The notes under the pieces were generated by a model. That model saw only the letters and a program-made list of their open reading frames with translations. It was not told where the DNA came from and did not search any database. A stretch of DNA of 57,702 bases from an uncultured Clostridium sp. Lineage in GTDB: Bacteria; Bacillota; Clostridia; Lachnospirales; Lachnospiraceae. Below are positions 9,057 through 17,531 of the stretch, in pieces (position 1 is the first letter of the stretch; every line of letters begins with the position of its first letter). The DNA lies in contig CAMEWU010000001.1 in the NCBI GenBank assembly GCA_945946715.1, positions 1-57,702 on the forward strand, read 5' to 3'. A program made the position numbers and the translations under genes.

Positions 9057-10067
9057 ATGAGTGAAAACAAGAAAAAATCAGTGCTGGTAAATAATCCGGT
9101 GGTAAATATGTTTCGTGGCAACATTGGAATTGTTATGGTACTGATTCTTATGTGCATTATTATATCATTTGCCACAGATAAGTTTTTAACCGGAACGAAC
9201 ATTATTTCTGTTTTAAGACAGATATCTATCAATACTTTTATTGCACTTGGTATGACTTTGGTTATTATTTTGGGTCATATAGATTTGTCTGTAGGTGCAA
9301 TTGTAGCTATGAGTGGTACATTGACAGTCGGATTTATTGTAAATCAAGGACTCCCAATTTGGCTTGCCATTGTATTAGGTTTGTTGATTGGTACAGCAAC
9401 CGGCTTTATCAGTGGATTTGTGGTTTCAACTTTTAAAGTGCCGGCATTTATTATCACAATGGCAATGATGAATATAGCAAGTGGCATTGCATATGTATAT
9501 TCCGGTGGGCAGTCTACCCGTATTACGAATGAATTCTTTATTAACATTGGTACTGGATATTTATTCAAGGTTATTCCACTTCCGGTAGTATATATGGTAA
9601 TTTTGATTGCAATCTTTGTGTTCTTATTGAACAAAACAAAGTTTGGTACATACGTTTATGCCATAGGTGGTAATCGAGAAGCTGCAAGGCTTTCCGGTGT
9701 TCCAATTAAGAAGGTAGAAATTATCGTGTTTACCCTTTCGGGATTTTTGTCCGCATTTGCAGGCTTGGTGCTTTGCTCTAGAATGTATTCCGGCCAGCCT
9801 TCCGTTGGTAGCGGTTACGAATTGGATGCTATTGCAGCCTGTGTTCTTGGTGGTACATCTATGTCAGGTGGTAAGGGACGAATCAGTGGTACAGTATTCG
9901 GTGCCATTGTAATTGGTATCATTTCCAATGGTTTGAATCTGATTGGTGTAAGCTCTTACTGGCAATTGATTATCAAGGGTCTGATTATTGCATGTGCAGT
10001 ATTACTTGATGTGCAGAAGGGAAAACTTAGTGGTTTGAAAAAGAAGTTTGTAAAGAAGAACGCATAG
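9057..10067 (+). CDS. Sugar ABC transporter permease (RbsC-like)
   Basis: 336 aa, very hydrophobic, with 8-10 predicted membrane helices. It carries the BPD_transp_2 family patterns GHIDLSVGAI and CVLGGTSMSGGKG. The start at 9057 has GGAGGAG about 9 nt upstream and lies 1 nt after the ATPase stop; the longer frame beginning at 9033 would overlap that gene and lacks a ribosome site. It forms the membrane channel of the importer, probably as a homodimer, as in the ribose system. Confidence 0.93.
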   Translation: MSENKKKSVLVNNPVVNMFRGNIGIVMVLILMCIIISFATDKFLTGTNIISVLRQISINTFIALGMTLVIILGHIDLSVGAIVAMSGTLTVGFIVNQGLPIWLAIVLGLLIGTATGFISGFVVSTFKVPAFIITMAMMNIASGIAYVYSGGQSTRITNEFFINIGTGYLFKVIPLPVVYMVILIAIFVFLLNKTKFGTYVYAIGGNREAARLSGVPIKKVEIIVFTLSGFLSAFAGLVLCSRMYSGQPSVGSGYELDAIAACVLGGTSMSGGKGRISGTVFGAIVIGIISNGLNLIGVSSYWQLIIKGLIIACAVLLDVQKGKLSGLKKKFVKKNA

Positions 10068-10128
10068 TAGGATAACAATAATTTGAGGGAAAGGAAAGCA
10101 TTCAGTGGAATGCCGCAGGGATAAATAG

Positions 10129-11604
10129 ATGGATATTTTTCGTAAGATGTCTTTTGCTGATTCAACGGGTGATGCCATTCCGTTTTATCACGAAGGTAAG
10201 TATCATATATTTTCATTAACACCGCCACCGGGAACCACAGTGTATCCGGCAAGGCTTCGTACAACCTGGAGTCACAGTGTATCTGAAGATTTGGTGCATT
10301 GGGAGGAACTTCCTACTGCAATTTACCCGGGCGAAGGAACTGAACCGGATGCCTCTGGTGTCTGGACTGGTTCAGTTATCTATGGTGAAGGTAAATATCA
10401 TGCATTTTATACCGGATATTCTTTACAGTGTGAATACCAGCAAACCATTTGTCATGCCACCAGTGAAGATGGAATTACATGGACAAAGGATGCATCGAAT
10501 CCGGTTATTACACCGATGATTGAATTGTATGAGAAGTTGGACTGGAGAGATCCATATGTATTCTATAATGATGAGGATAAGTGCTATTGGATTCTGATTT
10601 CGGCCAGAAGATTGGATATGCCAATAACCAGAAGAGGATGTATCGTATTATATCGTTCGAAGGATTTGGCCAATTGGGAATATTATGGTCCATTGTATTC
10701 TCCGGGACATACCAATTGTCCGGAATGCCCGGAAATGTATAAGATAGGAGATACCTGGTATTTGTCATATTCCAGATTCTCAGAATTTGTAAATACTATT
10801 TATCGGGTATCAAAATCACCGTTTGGTCCTTGGACAAAGCCAAAGAAGGATGGTATTGGTGGCAGAAGATTTTATGCCGCAAAATCTATGCAGGACGATG
10901 CAGGGCGTCGTTTCTATTTCGCATGGGCACATGACCGGGCAGATGCTTGTGATACTGGTGAGTGGTATTGGGGCGGCGCTTTTTGCGTTCCCCATGAAGT
11001 GGTAGCTGATGAGAATGGTGAGCTGAATGTGAAACTGCCAAAGGAATATGAAGATATGTTTCAAAATCCTATAGACTGGCACTACGAACCAATCATGGGA
11101 CAGGCAAAACAATATGGCAGTACAACAATAGAAATGGATTCTGTAAGCACGTGTACATATGGCTTTTTGCAGCATTCTGAAAAGAAATTCTTATTGAAAT
11201 TAAAAGCGTTATCAAGAGAAAGCTATGACCACTTTGGAGTATTGCTAAAATCAGATAAAGAAGCAAGCGGATGTTTACTTTTGGAATTTGATGTGGCAAT
11301 GCAGAGGGTATCACTTTTGAATCTGCCAATGGGAGTAGACCCATTCTGGGAAGCTTCCTGTCAGGCGGTGCCAAAGGCAACCGATCCGGGGCCGGATGGA
11401 GTGCGGGTATGTGAAAAAACCTTCTGTATCATAGATGGTAAACCAATTGATATAAAGATTATCGTAGACCATGATATGATAGAAGTTTTTATCGGAGAAC
11501 AGGTAGCATTTACTTATCGTATCTATGAAGAAGCTCAATTTGAATGTGGATTGCTGGCACAAGACTCTAAGGTGGAATTCTACGATATAGAAATAAAAAA
11601 GTAG
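10129..11604 (+). CDS. Intracellular GH32-like beta-fructosidase
   Basis: 491 aa without signal peptide, so it should act on imported sugar. Residues about 10-300 fit a five-bladed propeller of clan GH-J and about 340-490 a beta-sandwich. RDP is at Arg140-Pro142 and the EC acid/base motif at Glu199-Cys200 (CPECPEM). The usual N-terminal WMNDPNG box is missing; its place is taken by STGDAIPFYHEGKYHIF, making Asp15 the likely nucleophile. The protein thus belongs to a divergent GH32 branch, and a specialised substrate (fructo-oligosaccharide, difructose anhydride or a fructosyl conjugate) is possible. Next to an ABC importer and a fructokinase, release of fructose is the expected outcome. The RBS is weak. 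Confidence 0.75.
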   Translation: MDIFRKMSFADSTGDAIPFYHEGKYHIFSLTPPPGTTVYPARLRTTWSHSVSEDLVHWEELPTAIYPGEGTEPDASGVWTGSVIYGEGKYHAFYTGYSLQCEYQQTICHATSEDGITWTKDASNPVITPMIELYEKLDWRDPYVFYNDEDKCYWILISARRLDMPITRRGCIVLYRSKDLANWEYYGPLYSPGHTNCPECPEMYKIGDTWYLSYSRFSEFVNTIYRVSKSPFGPWTKPKKDGIGGRRFYAAKSMQDDAGRRFYFAWAHDRADACDTGEWYWGGAFCVPHEVVADENGELNVKLPKEYEDMFQNPIDWHYEPIMGQAKQYGSTTIEMDSVSTCTYGFLQHSEKKFLLKLKALSRESYDHFGVLLKSDKEASGCLLLEFDVAMQRVSLLNLPMGVDPFWEASCQAVPKATDPGPDGVRVCEKTFCIIDGKPIDIKIIVDHDMIEVFIGEQVAFTYRIYEEAQFECGLLAQDSKVEFYDIEIKK

Positions 11605-11619
11605 AAGGTGGTGACGCAT

Positions 11620-12591
11620 ATGGATAAAAAATATGATGTTGTCGCACTTGGAGAATTGTTAATTGATTTTACCCCCGCAGGAATCTCAGAAGGTAACATG
11701 CTCCTGTTTGAACGGAATCCGGGTGGAGCACCGGTAAATATGTTGACAGCAGTGACTAAAAATGGGTTTCATACCGCTTTTGTTGGGAAAGTGGGAAATG
11801 ATATGCATGGAATCTTTCTAAGAGATACTGCACAAAAAATAGGAATTGATGTCAGTGGATTAATTATGGCTGATGATGTTTTTACTACGCTGGCTTTTGT
11901 GGGACTTTCAGAGCAGGGTGAACGAACATTTTCGTTTGCAAGAAAACCGGGTGCAGATACCCGAATTTGTTTTCGGGAAGTCCCTGTGGAGATGTTACAA
12001 AGCACGAAAATCCTTCACATAGGTTCTCTTTCATTGACAGATGAACCAGCACGCACAACCACATTTCAAGCTGTGCGTGCAGCCAAAGAAGCCGGTGCAG
12101 TCATTTCCTATGATCCGAATTATCGGGCTCCGCTTTGGGAAAGTGAGGAGGAAGCTGCAGAACGAATGAAATCTCTTCTTCAGTATGTGGATATGATAAA
12201 GATTTCAGATGAAGAAACAAGACTTCTGACTCCTTTTCAAGAACCAAAGGAAGCAGCAGAGTATTTGTTGATGAAGGGTATCAAGGTGGTTGCTGTAACG
12301 TTAGGAAAGGATGGTGCTTTGATTGCCAGTCCCAAAGGACATGCAATTGTTCCGGGATATTCTAGCCGGGTAACAGATACCACAGGTGCAGGAGATTCTT
12401 TCTGGGGAGGTTTTATTTCCAGATATCTTTCTTATGAAGAAAAACCAGAGGAATTGACCCTGGAGCAGTTACAGGAATGTGCATTATATGGCAATGCAAC
12501 TGCCAGTTTATGTGTAGAAAAACGAGGTGGTATACCAAGCATACCGGATAAGCAGGCGGTGGAAGAACGCTTAAATGTAATGATAAAATAG
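11620..12591 (+). CDS. PfkB-family fructokinase
   Basis: 323 aa. It should phosphorylate fructose released by the preceding hydrolase to fructose 6-phosphate. PfkB signature 1 is in the NPGGAPVNML region and signature 2 is DTTGAGDSFWGGF with the catalytic Asp in GAGD. The start at 11620 (MDKKYDVVALGELLIDF) has AAGGTGG about 8 nt upstream; the longer frame from 11608 is not favoured. It lies 15 nt after the GH32-like gene and ends the operon at a terminator. Other PfkB substrates (for example 2-keto-3-deoxygluconate) cannot be excluded, but context favours fructose. Confidence 0.88.
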   Translation: MDKKYDVVALGELLIDFTPAGISEGNMLLFERNPGGAPVNMLTAVTKNGFHTAFVGKVGNDMHGIFLRDTAQKIGIDVSGLIMADDVFTTLAFVGLSEQGERTFSFARKPGADTRICFREVPVEMLQSTKILHIGSLSLTDEPARTTTFQAVRAAKEAGAVISYDPNYRAPLWESEEEAAERMKSLLQYVDMIKISDEETRLLTPFQEPKEAAEYLLMKGIKVVAVTLGKDGALIASPKGHAIVPGYSSRVTDTTGAGDSFWGGFISRYLSYEEKPEELTLEQLQECALYGNATASLCVEKRGGIPSIPDKQAVEERLNVMIK

Positions 12592-12661
12592 GTATCATAA
12601 CGATATAAATTAACATACAAATATATGGTAAACCAATATATGAGTAGAAATAGATGAGTGA

Positions 12662-12698
12662 AAAACCGTCCGGGTAAAGTTGTTCCAGACGGTTTTTT
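12662..12698 (+). terminator. Rho-independent terminator of the fructan operon
   Basis: AAAACCGTC at 12662-12670 pairs with GACGGTTTT at 12688-12696, followed by further T residues. It closes the transcript beginning near 6370. Confidence 0.85.
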
Positions 12699-12739
12699 CT
12701 ATTCGGCTCAAAGCAAAAATAAGAATATACGATGTTGGT

Positions 12740-12767
12740 TTGAAAATATTAATTGAGGTGTTATAAT
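12740..12767 (+). promoter_or_regulatory. Sigma-A-type promoter for the HAD phosphatase gene
   Basis: TTGAAA (12740-12745), 16-bp spacer, TATAAT (12762-12767), about 45 bp before the gene start. Confidence 0.6.
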
Positions 12768-12812
12768 AGGCGTGAATAAAGGATTAAAGAGAATAAGAGG
12801 AGATAGTCTGAT

Positions 12813-13463
12813 ATGAAGTATGAACTGGTTATATTTGACATGGATGGAACAATTCTGGATACATTAGATGATTTGGCAGACAGTTTGAATTATGCACTGA
12901 TACAATCCGGGATGCCAACCCGTACCCGGACAGAGGTATGCAATTTTGTGGGAAATGGAATTCGAAAATTGATAGAACGGGGTGTGCCATCTGGAAGTAC
13001 AGAGGAACAAATAAAGGGAGTACATGCTATTTTCACAGAATATTATAAAGTGCATTGTGTAGATAAGACTCAGCCATATTCTGGAATTCTGGAATTGATA
13101 CAGACCCTTCGGGTAGCAGGTATTAAGACGGCAGTGGTATCCAATAAAGCCGATTATGGAGTGCAGGAATTATGTGAACAGTATTTTGATGGCATGTTTG
13201 ATGCAGCCGTAGGGGAACGTCCTAATGTTCGGAAGAAACCGGCACCGGATTCGGTCAATGAGGTATTAAAGCAATTAGGCGTGGATAGAACCCATGCTTT
13301 GTATGTTGGAGATTCAGACGTGGATATTGAAACTGCCAAACAGGCAGAGATGGATTGTGTGTCTGTACTCTGGGGATTCCGTGATCGAGAATTCTTACTT
13401 GCACATGGTGCCAAGGATATGATTTCTCAACCACAGGAATTGTTATCCAGAGTGTTGGATTAA
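12813..13463 (+). CDS. HAD-family phosphatase (phosphoglycolate phosphatase-like)
   Basis: 216 aa, typical for Gph/PgmB-type HAD hydrolases. Motif I is DMDGTILDT near the N terminus, motif II VVSNKADY, motif III Lys in RKKPAPD, and motif IV GDSDVDIETA. A cap region lies at about residues 17-85. It probably dephosphorylates a small sugar phosphate or phosphoglycolate; the substrate cannot be fixed from sequence. Its stop codon touches the stop codon of the convergent pyruvate kinase gene with no bases between them. Confidence 0.85.
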   Translation: MKYELVIFDMDGTILDTLDDLADSLNYALIQSGMPTRTRTEVCNFVGNGIRKLIERGVPSGSTEEQIKGVHAIFTEYYKVHCVDKTQPYSGILELIQTLRVAGIKTAVVSNKADYGVQELCEQYFDGMFDAAVGERPNVRKKPAPDSVNEVLKQLGVDRTHALYVGDSDVDIETAKQAEMDCVSVLWGFRDREFLLAHGAKDMISQPQELLSRVLD

Positions 13464-14876
13464 TTATATCGTTTCAACCTTAATGGTATTGGTGTTGCCA
13501 CTCTTACCATTTATCTGACCGCCGGTTAGTACCACATTATCACCATCCTGTAGGTTGAAGACTGCCTTTGCCTTTTGAACAGCATGGTAGAAGACAACTT
13601 CAACGGAAGGGAAGGATTCACTTAAGACAGGAGTTACACCCCAGCTCATATTCAGTTTTCTCCATGCACGTTCCGATGTGGTCATTCCGATAATGTCTAC
13701 CGGACAACGGAACCGGCTGACCATGCGGGCGGTGCCGCCGGTAATGGAACTGACTACAATGCATTTTGCTTTCACATCAATTGCCATGGCACAGGTTGCA
13801 TGTGAAATGGCATCCAGATTGCTGTGAATTTCGAATTCTGTTGAGGTAAACCAATGATGGTAGTCGATTCTCTGTTCTGTAAATTCTGCGATTTCAGCCA
13901 TGTTCTTTACAGCGGCTACCGGATGCTTTCCGGCAGCGGTTTCACCGGATAACATAACAGCAGAAGAACCATCATATACCGCATTAGCTACGTCAGAAAT
14001 CTCGGCACGGGTCGGACGCGGGTTCTGAATCATAGATTCCAGCATTTCTGTAGCAGTAATGACACGCTTGCCAAGAAGACGACATTTTTGAATCAGGTAT
14101 TTCTGAATAGAAGGAACTTCCATGAATGGAATTTCCACACCTAAATCGCCCCGGGCAATCATAATACCATCTGCCAGTTCACAGATTTCGTCAATATGGT
14201 CTACGCCGGAACGATTTTCAATTTTTGCAATCACATCAATATCAGAACCACCATTTTCATCCAAAAAATCCCGTAATGCCTGCATATCTGCTTTTGTAGA
14301 AACAAAGGAAGCTGCTACAAAATCTACATCATTTTCAATACCAAACAGCAGATCTGCTTTATCCTGTTCACTTAAGTAATCATGTTCCAGCACACGATTT
14401 GGAAAGTTCATGCTCTTTTGATTGGATAGAACACCACCGGATAAAACAGTACAAATTGCATTATTACCTTCCAGTTTATCTACTTGAAATTCAACCAATC
14501 CATTGTTTACCAGGATGGTATCTCCTACGGAAAGATCTTCAATCAAGTGCTTATAAGTAACCGATACTCTTGTTTCATCGCCAATCACTTCATCTGTAGT
14601 GAAGGTAAAGGTATCCCCTTCTGTAAGAGTAATCTTACCATCTTTGAAGGTGCGGATTCGATATTCCGGTCCCTTGGTATCCAGCATAATGGCAATGGGA
14701 AGATTTAAGCTTTCCCGAACCTGCTTGATTAAGTTGATTTTTTTCTGGTGGTCCTCATGGGTGCCATGAGAGAAATTCAGCCGGGCAACATTCATACCCG
14801 CTTTACACATTTCTGTTAAAGTTTCTACATTCTCACAGGCAGGACCTATGGTACAAATAATTTTCGTTTTACGCAT
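13464..14876 (-). CDS. pyk: Pyruvate kinase
   Basis: 470 aa. It converts phosphoenolpyruvate and ADP to pyruvate and ATP. The sequence begins MRKTKIICTIGPA, has the active-site region IAKIENRSGVDHIDEI, the metal-binding segment GIMIARGDLGVEIP, ATEMLESM, and a C-terminal allosteric domain ending near SGNTNTIKVETI. It lacks the extra PEP-utiliser-like domain seen in roughly 580-aa Bacillus enzymes and so is of the short type. AAGGAG precedes the start. The 3' end abuts the convergent HAD gene, so transcripts must overlap or terminate inside coding sequence. Confidence 0.97.
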   Translation of the reverse strand: MRKTKIICTIGPACENVETLTEMCKAGMNVARLNFSHGTHEDHQKKINLIKQVRESLNLPIAIMLDTKGPEYRIRTFKDGKITLTEGDTFTFTTDEVIGDETRVSVTYKHLIEDLSVGDTILVNNGLVEFQVDKLEGNNAICTVLSGGVLSNQKSMNFPNRVLEHDYLSEQDKADLLFGIENDVDFVAASFVSTKADMQALRDFLDENGGSDIDVIAKIENRSGVDHIDEICELADGIMIARGDLGVEIPFMEVPSIQKYLIQKCRLLGKRVITATEMLESMIQNPRPTRAEISDVANAVYDGSSAVMLSGETAAGKHPVAAVKNMAEIAEFTEQRIDYHHWFTSTEFEIHSNLDAISHATCAMAIDVKAKCIVVSSITGGTARMVSRFRCPVDIIGMTTSERAWRKLNMSWGVTPVLSESFPSVEVVFYHAVQKAKAVFNLQDGDNVVLTGGQINGKSGNTNTIKVETI

Positions 14877-14897
14877 GGTTGTTCTCCTTATATTAGA

Positions 14898-15026
14898 TTA
14901 TTTTTCTTCATTGCTTTTGTTTTTATCGGAAGTATCGCCGCTTCCATGATTGTCTCCCCACCAGGCAAAAAAGCCTACGATTAAGACAATTATAACCATT
15001 ATAATAACTAAAATATCCTTAAACAT
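14898..15026 (-). CDS. 42-aa small single-pass membrane protein
   Basis: Starts MFKDILVIIMVIIVLIVGFF, one strong membrane helix (about 5-22), followed by a short hydrophilic tail AWWGDNHGSG rich in Asp, Ser and Lys. AAAGGG lies about 6 nt before the ATG. It is last in the minus-strand thiol-redox operon, 62 nt after the preceding stop. No family recognised; function unknown. Confidence 0.55.
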   Translation of the reverse strand: MFKDILVIIMVIIVLIVGFFAWWGDNHGSGDTSDKNKSNEEK

Positions 15027-15087
15027 TCATTACCCTTTCTGTTTCGAAAAACACACTTGTGAATACACAGAAAGAGACTTGTGAAAT

Positions 15088-15534
15088 TCACAAGTAAAGT
15101 CTTAGTGCATCAACTGATAATGAAAGGGATTTTTCGCCATCCTGATGATGTATATAACTTATTATCTCCAAAATATACAACAAGGGAAGAGATAAAATGA
15201 AAATCCATATAAATAATAAGTTGATTTGATAAATATCAGATGATATGGCATTGTATAATCCAAAGCAGGATTGAACACTTCTGTTTCTTAGCAAGTGCAA
15301 CAGAGATTCAGATGGACGTACTTGATTAATACCAGTAGTTTGATAGAATAAATCTGCCACAGACCGTTGAGAAGCCGCCGGTATGGAGTGGGTGCTTTCT
15401 TCTGAAGAAACAGAAGATGTTTTTATGTATTCTAAGGAGGAATCCATTAAAATATACTGTTGATAAGCTCCCCAGAGTAATAAAATTAAAACAAATAAAA
15501 TAATTCCCGGTTTATTCTGTTTGATTCGATTCAA
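15088..15534 (-). CDS. Hypothetical membrane protein with two terminal helices
   Basis: About 148 aa if started at TTG 15534, where GAGGTG lies 6 nt upstream; a longer frame starting at 15582 has no such site. One helix at about 10-28 (IILFVLILLLWGAYQQYI) and another near 105-125, with a roughly 75-residue Ser/Thr-rich loop probably outside the membrane. I do not recognise the family. It follows the polyferredoxin gene by about 70 nt and probably belongs to the same operon. Its stop codon lies inside the near-palindrome ACTTGTGAAATTCACAAGT (15077-15095). Confidence 0.6.
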   Translation of the reverse strand: MNRIKQNKPGIILFVLILLLWGAYQQYILMDSSLEYIKTSSVSSEESTHSIPAASQRSVADLFYQTTGINQVRPSESLLHLLRNRSVQSCFGLYNAISSDIYQINLLFIWIFILSLPLLYILEIISYIHHQDGEKSLSLSVDALRLYL

Positions 15535-15605
15535 TGTTCTCACCTCATCCCATATACTAGCAAAACATGGTAAAGGATTCAATATATGGAGTTGTAAATT
15601 TTACT

Positions 15606-16448
15606 TCATTTTTGCGTAAAATCATTTTGTGTTGTCTTGTGATGTATTAATTTTGTATGCTTAAATGAAATAGCACAGGCATGGCAATGCTTTGAACATT
15701 CCCCGCACTGAATACATTCATGATCTCCAACCTTCTTGACGTCCATCTTACAGTGATGGACACAAGCGTTACAATGGTCGCATTTCTCTTTGTCCACCGA
15801 TACACCAAACAGGGCAAATCGGTTAAAGAGAGAATAGATGGCACCAAGAGGGCAGATAAATCGACAAAAGCTGCGGAATATAAATATGGCAGAGATTGCC
15901 ACTATAATCAATAATACGATTTTCCATATATATAGATTCCCAATCAGGGTCTGCAACTGTTGGTTTCCTGCAACCAAGGGGATACCTGCCTCTAATGTGC
16001 CTGCCGGGCAGATATACTTACAGAATCCGGGTTCAAGCAGAAGAATTGGAATTAGAATAGCAAATACTACTAAAATGATATATTTCAGATAAGAAAGCAA
16101 CCGCGTAAAACGGTTCTTTTTTAGTTTTGGCGTTGGTATTTTATATAATAAGTCCTGAATCAGTCCAAAGGGACAGAGAAAACCACAGATGACACGTCCC
16201 AACAGAATTCCGAATAACAGCAGTATGCCTAAGATGTAATAGGGAAATTTATATTTGCTGGAAACCAATGCAGATTGCAGGCTTCCAAGAGGGCAGGAGG
16301 CTAATGCTCCGGGACAGGAATAGCAGTTTAGTCCGGGAACACAGACACCTTTTATGGGTCCCTGATAAATGGTCCCTTTTGCAAAGCCTACAAAGTTACA
16401 GTTATATAAAATTGCACAAATCACTTGAATGAGTTTTCGTTTGTTCAT
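15606..16448 (-). CDS. NapH-like membrane polyferredoxin (4Fe-4S electron-transfer protein)
   Basis: 280 aa. About four membrane helices and two conserved cytosolic-type Cys sets characterise the NapH/CcoG/YccM class. An N-terminal loop carries GLNCYSCPGALASCPLG, then CGFLCPFG and CRFICPLG after helices. The C terminus holds two 4Fe-4S motifs, CDHCNACVHHC and CIQCGECSKHC. It should pass electrons across or along the membrane. In the operon it follows a TlpA-type thioredoxin lipoprotein and a 55-aa CXXC protein, so delivery of reducing equivalents to extracytoplasmic thiols is a reasonable inference. The start lies one base after the preceding stop. Confidence 0.85.
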   Translation of the reverse strand: MNKRKLIQVICAILYNCNFVGFAKGTIYQGPIKGVCVPGLNCYSCPGALASCPLGSLQSALVSSKYKFPYYILGILLLFGILLGRVICGFLCPFGLIQDLLYKIPTPKLKKNRFTRLLSYLKYIILVVFAILIPILLLEPGFCKYICPAGTLEAGIPLVAGNQQLQTLIGNLYIWKIVLLIIVAISAIFIFRSFCRFICPLGAIYSLFNRFALFGVSVDKEKCDHCNACVHHCKMDVKKVGDHECIQCGECSKHCHACAISFKHTKLIHHKTTQNDFTQK

Positions 16449-16449
16449 G

Positions 16450-16617
16450 TTATCCTATACCTATACATTCCAGACAAATGCGAATTGCTTTCGCCATTGT
16501 ATCGTGAAAACCGCCTTTGTCAAGACCGATTACAATGAAGGCAATTGCTGTTAAGAATATTGCGAAAAAAAGTATTGTTTGTTTATGGTTCTTAAAATAG
16601 TTTTTTAACCATGTCAT
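16450..16617 (-). CDS. 55-aa membrane protein with C-terminal CXXC (CD1871A-type)
   Basis: Starts MTWLKNYFKNHKQTILFF, with one membrane helix (about 14-31) and a terminal CLECIGIG motif. The architecture matches the small CD1871A family of CXXC proteins that occur beside NapH-like polyferredoxins and TlpA genes. The CXXC is likely redox active and could relay electrons or disulfides between its two neighbours (inference). It ends one base before the polyferredoxin start and lies 45 nt after the TlpA gene. Confidence 0.7.
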   Translation of the reverse strand: MTWLKNYFKNHKQTILFFAIFLTAIAFIVIGLDKGGFHDTMAKAIRICLECIGIG

Positions 16618-16662
16618 ATTGCAACCTCTGAAAATAATTACATGATACTATGTTATCTTAGA

Positions 16663-17322
16663 CTATTGCTGTAAGGCGGTATCAATAATAGACTTGAATT
16701 GACGATATTGTCCATCTGCACCGCCACCACCTAAAAATGTAATCCGTACAGAACCATCTGTATCTATAATCAGTGTATATGGGATACCTTCACTAGGATA
16801 TAATTCACTGATGGAACCGTCCACATCATAAGCAATTGGAAATGTATAACCGTTATTCTGAATAAATTGATTGACGGTGTTCTCATCTTCCATATAGTTG
16901 ATGGCGAGAATATATACTTCATCGCCATATTCACTATTTAATCGTTCAAATGCCGGCATTTCTTCCACGCACGGTCCACACCAGGTCGCCCAAAAGTTTA
17001 GTAGTATAACACTGCCTCTATGTTCAGAAAGAGTAAATGAACTGCCATCTGCCAGAGTAGCAGTAAAGTCAGGTGCAAGGTTCTGATTGATTGGTTCATC
17101 ATTTCTGTCATTGGTATCTTTTTGGCTGGAATCGGAAGCGTTTCCCCAACCGGACTCATTCTCAGGAACGGTAGCATCATTAGTAGTTCCCCAATCCATT
17201 GCATTTTCGGTGATACTAGTGTTGGCAGCAGTTGTCTGCTCTGAATTATCTGTAAGGGAACAACCGCTCAGAAAGCATATGCTTGCAAATATACAACATG
17301 CAATTATAAGATTTTGTTTCAT
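16663..17322 (-). CDS. TlpA/ResA-like thioredoxin lipoprotein
   Basis: 219 aa. A lipoprotein signal ends in LSGC (Cys21), followed by an unusually long Asn/Asp/Ser-rich linker (about 22-80) and a thioredoxin fold with WCGPC (Cys116, Cys119) in FWATWCGPCVEE. The AhpC/TSA-redoxin pattern is FTLSEHRGSVILLNFW. It should reduce or oxidise thiols outside the membrane. GAGGAGGGTG precedes the start. A good minus-strand promoter lies upstream. It heads the operon with the CXXC protein and the polyferredoxin. Confidence 0.9.
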   Translation of the reverse strand: MKQNLIIACCIFASICFLSGCSLTDNSEQTTAANTSITENAMDWGTTNDATVPENESGWGNASDSSQKDTNDRNDEPINQNLAPDFTATLADGSSFTLSEHRGSVILLNFWATWCGPCVEEMPAFERLNSEYGDEVYILAINYMEDENTVNQFIQNNGYTFPIAYDVDGSISELYPSEGIPYTLIIDTDGSVRITFLGGGGADGQYRQFKSIIDTALQQ

Positions 17323-17363
17323 AATAAATAGACACCCTCCTCTTTTTTGAAGTCGATAATTCT

Positions 17364-17392
17364 ATTCTACGTTGTTTCTGGAAGGGTGTCAA
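17364..17392 (-). promoter_or_regulatory. Promoter of the TlpA operon
   Basis: On the minus strand, TTGACA (17392-17387), exactly 17-bp spacer, TAGAAT (17369-17364), about 40 bp before the TlpA start. Confidence 0.75.
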
Positions 17393-17408
17393 TGTGACAT
17401 ATAATTGA

Positions 17409-17437
17409 TTGAAAAAATCGGACGCTTGTGATAAAAT
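17409..17437 (+). promoter_or_regulatory. Possible promoter of the chemoreceptor gene
   Basis: TTGAAA (17409-17414), 17-bp spacer, TAAAAT (17432-17437), about 95 bp before the start. No convincing flagellar sigma-28 promoter was seen. Confidence 0.45.
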
Positions 17438-17531
17438 AACAATATTAAAGTTTTAAATGAAACAGTGAGAAGGAAAGAAGAAAAATGTACATGGGCAATC
17501 AAAAGATGAAACAAGGGGAGATGGATACATT

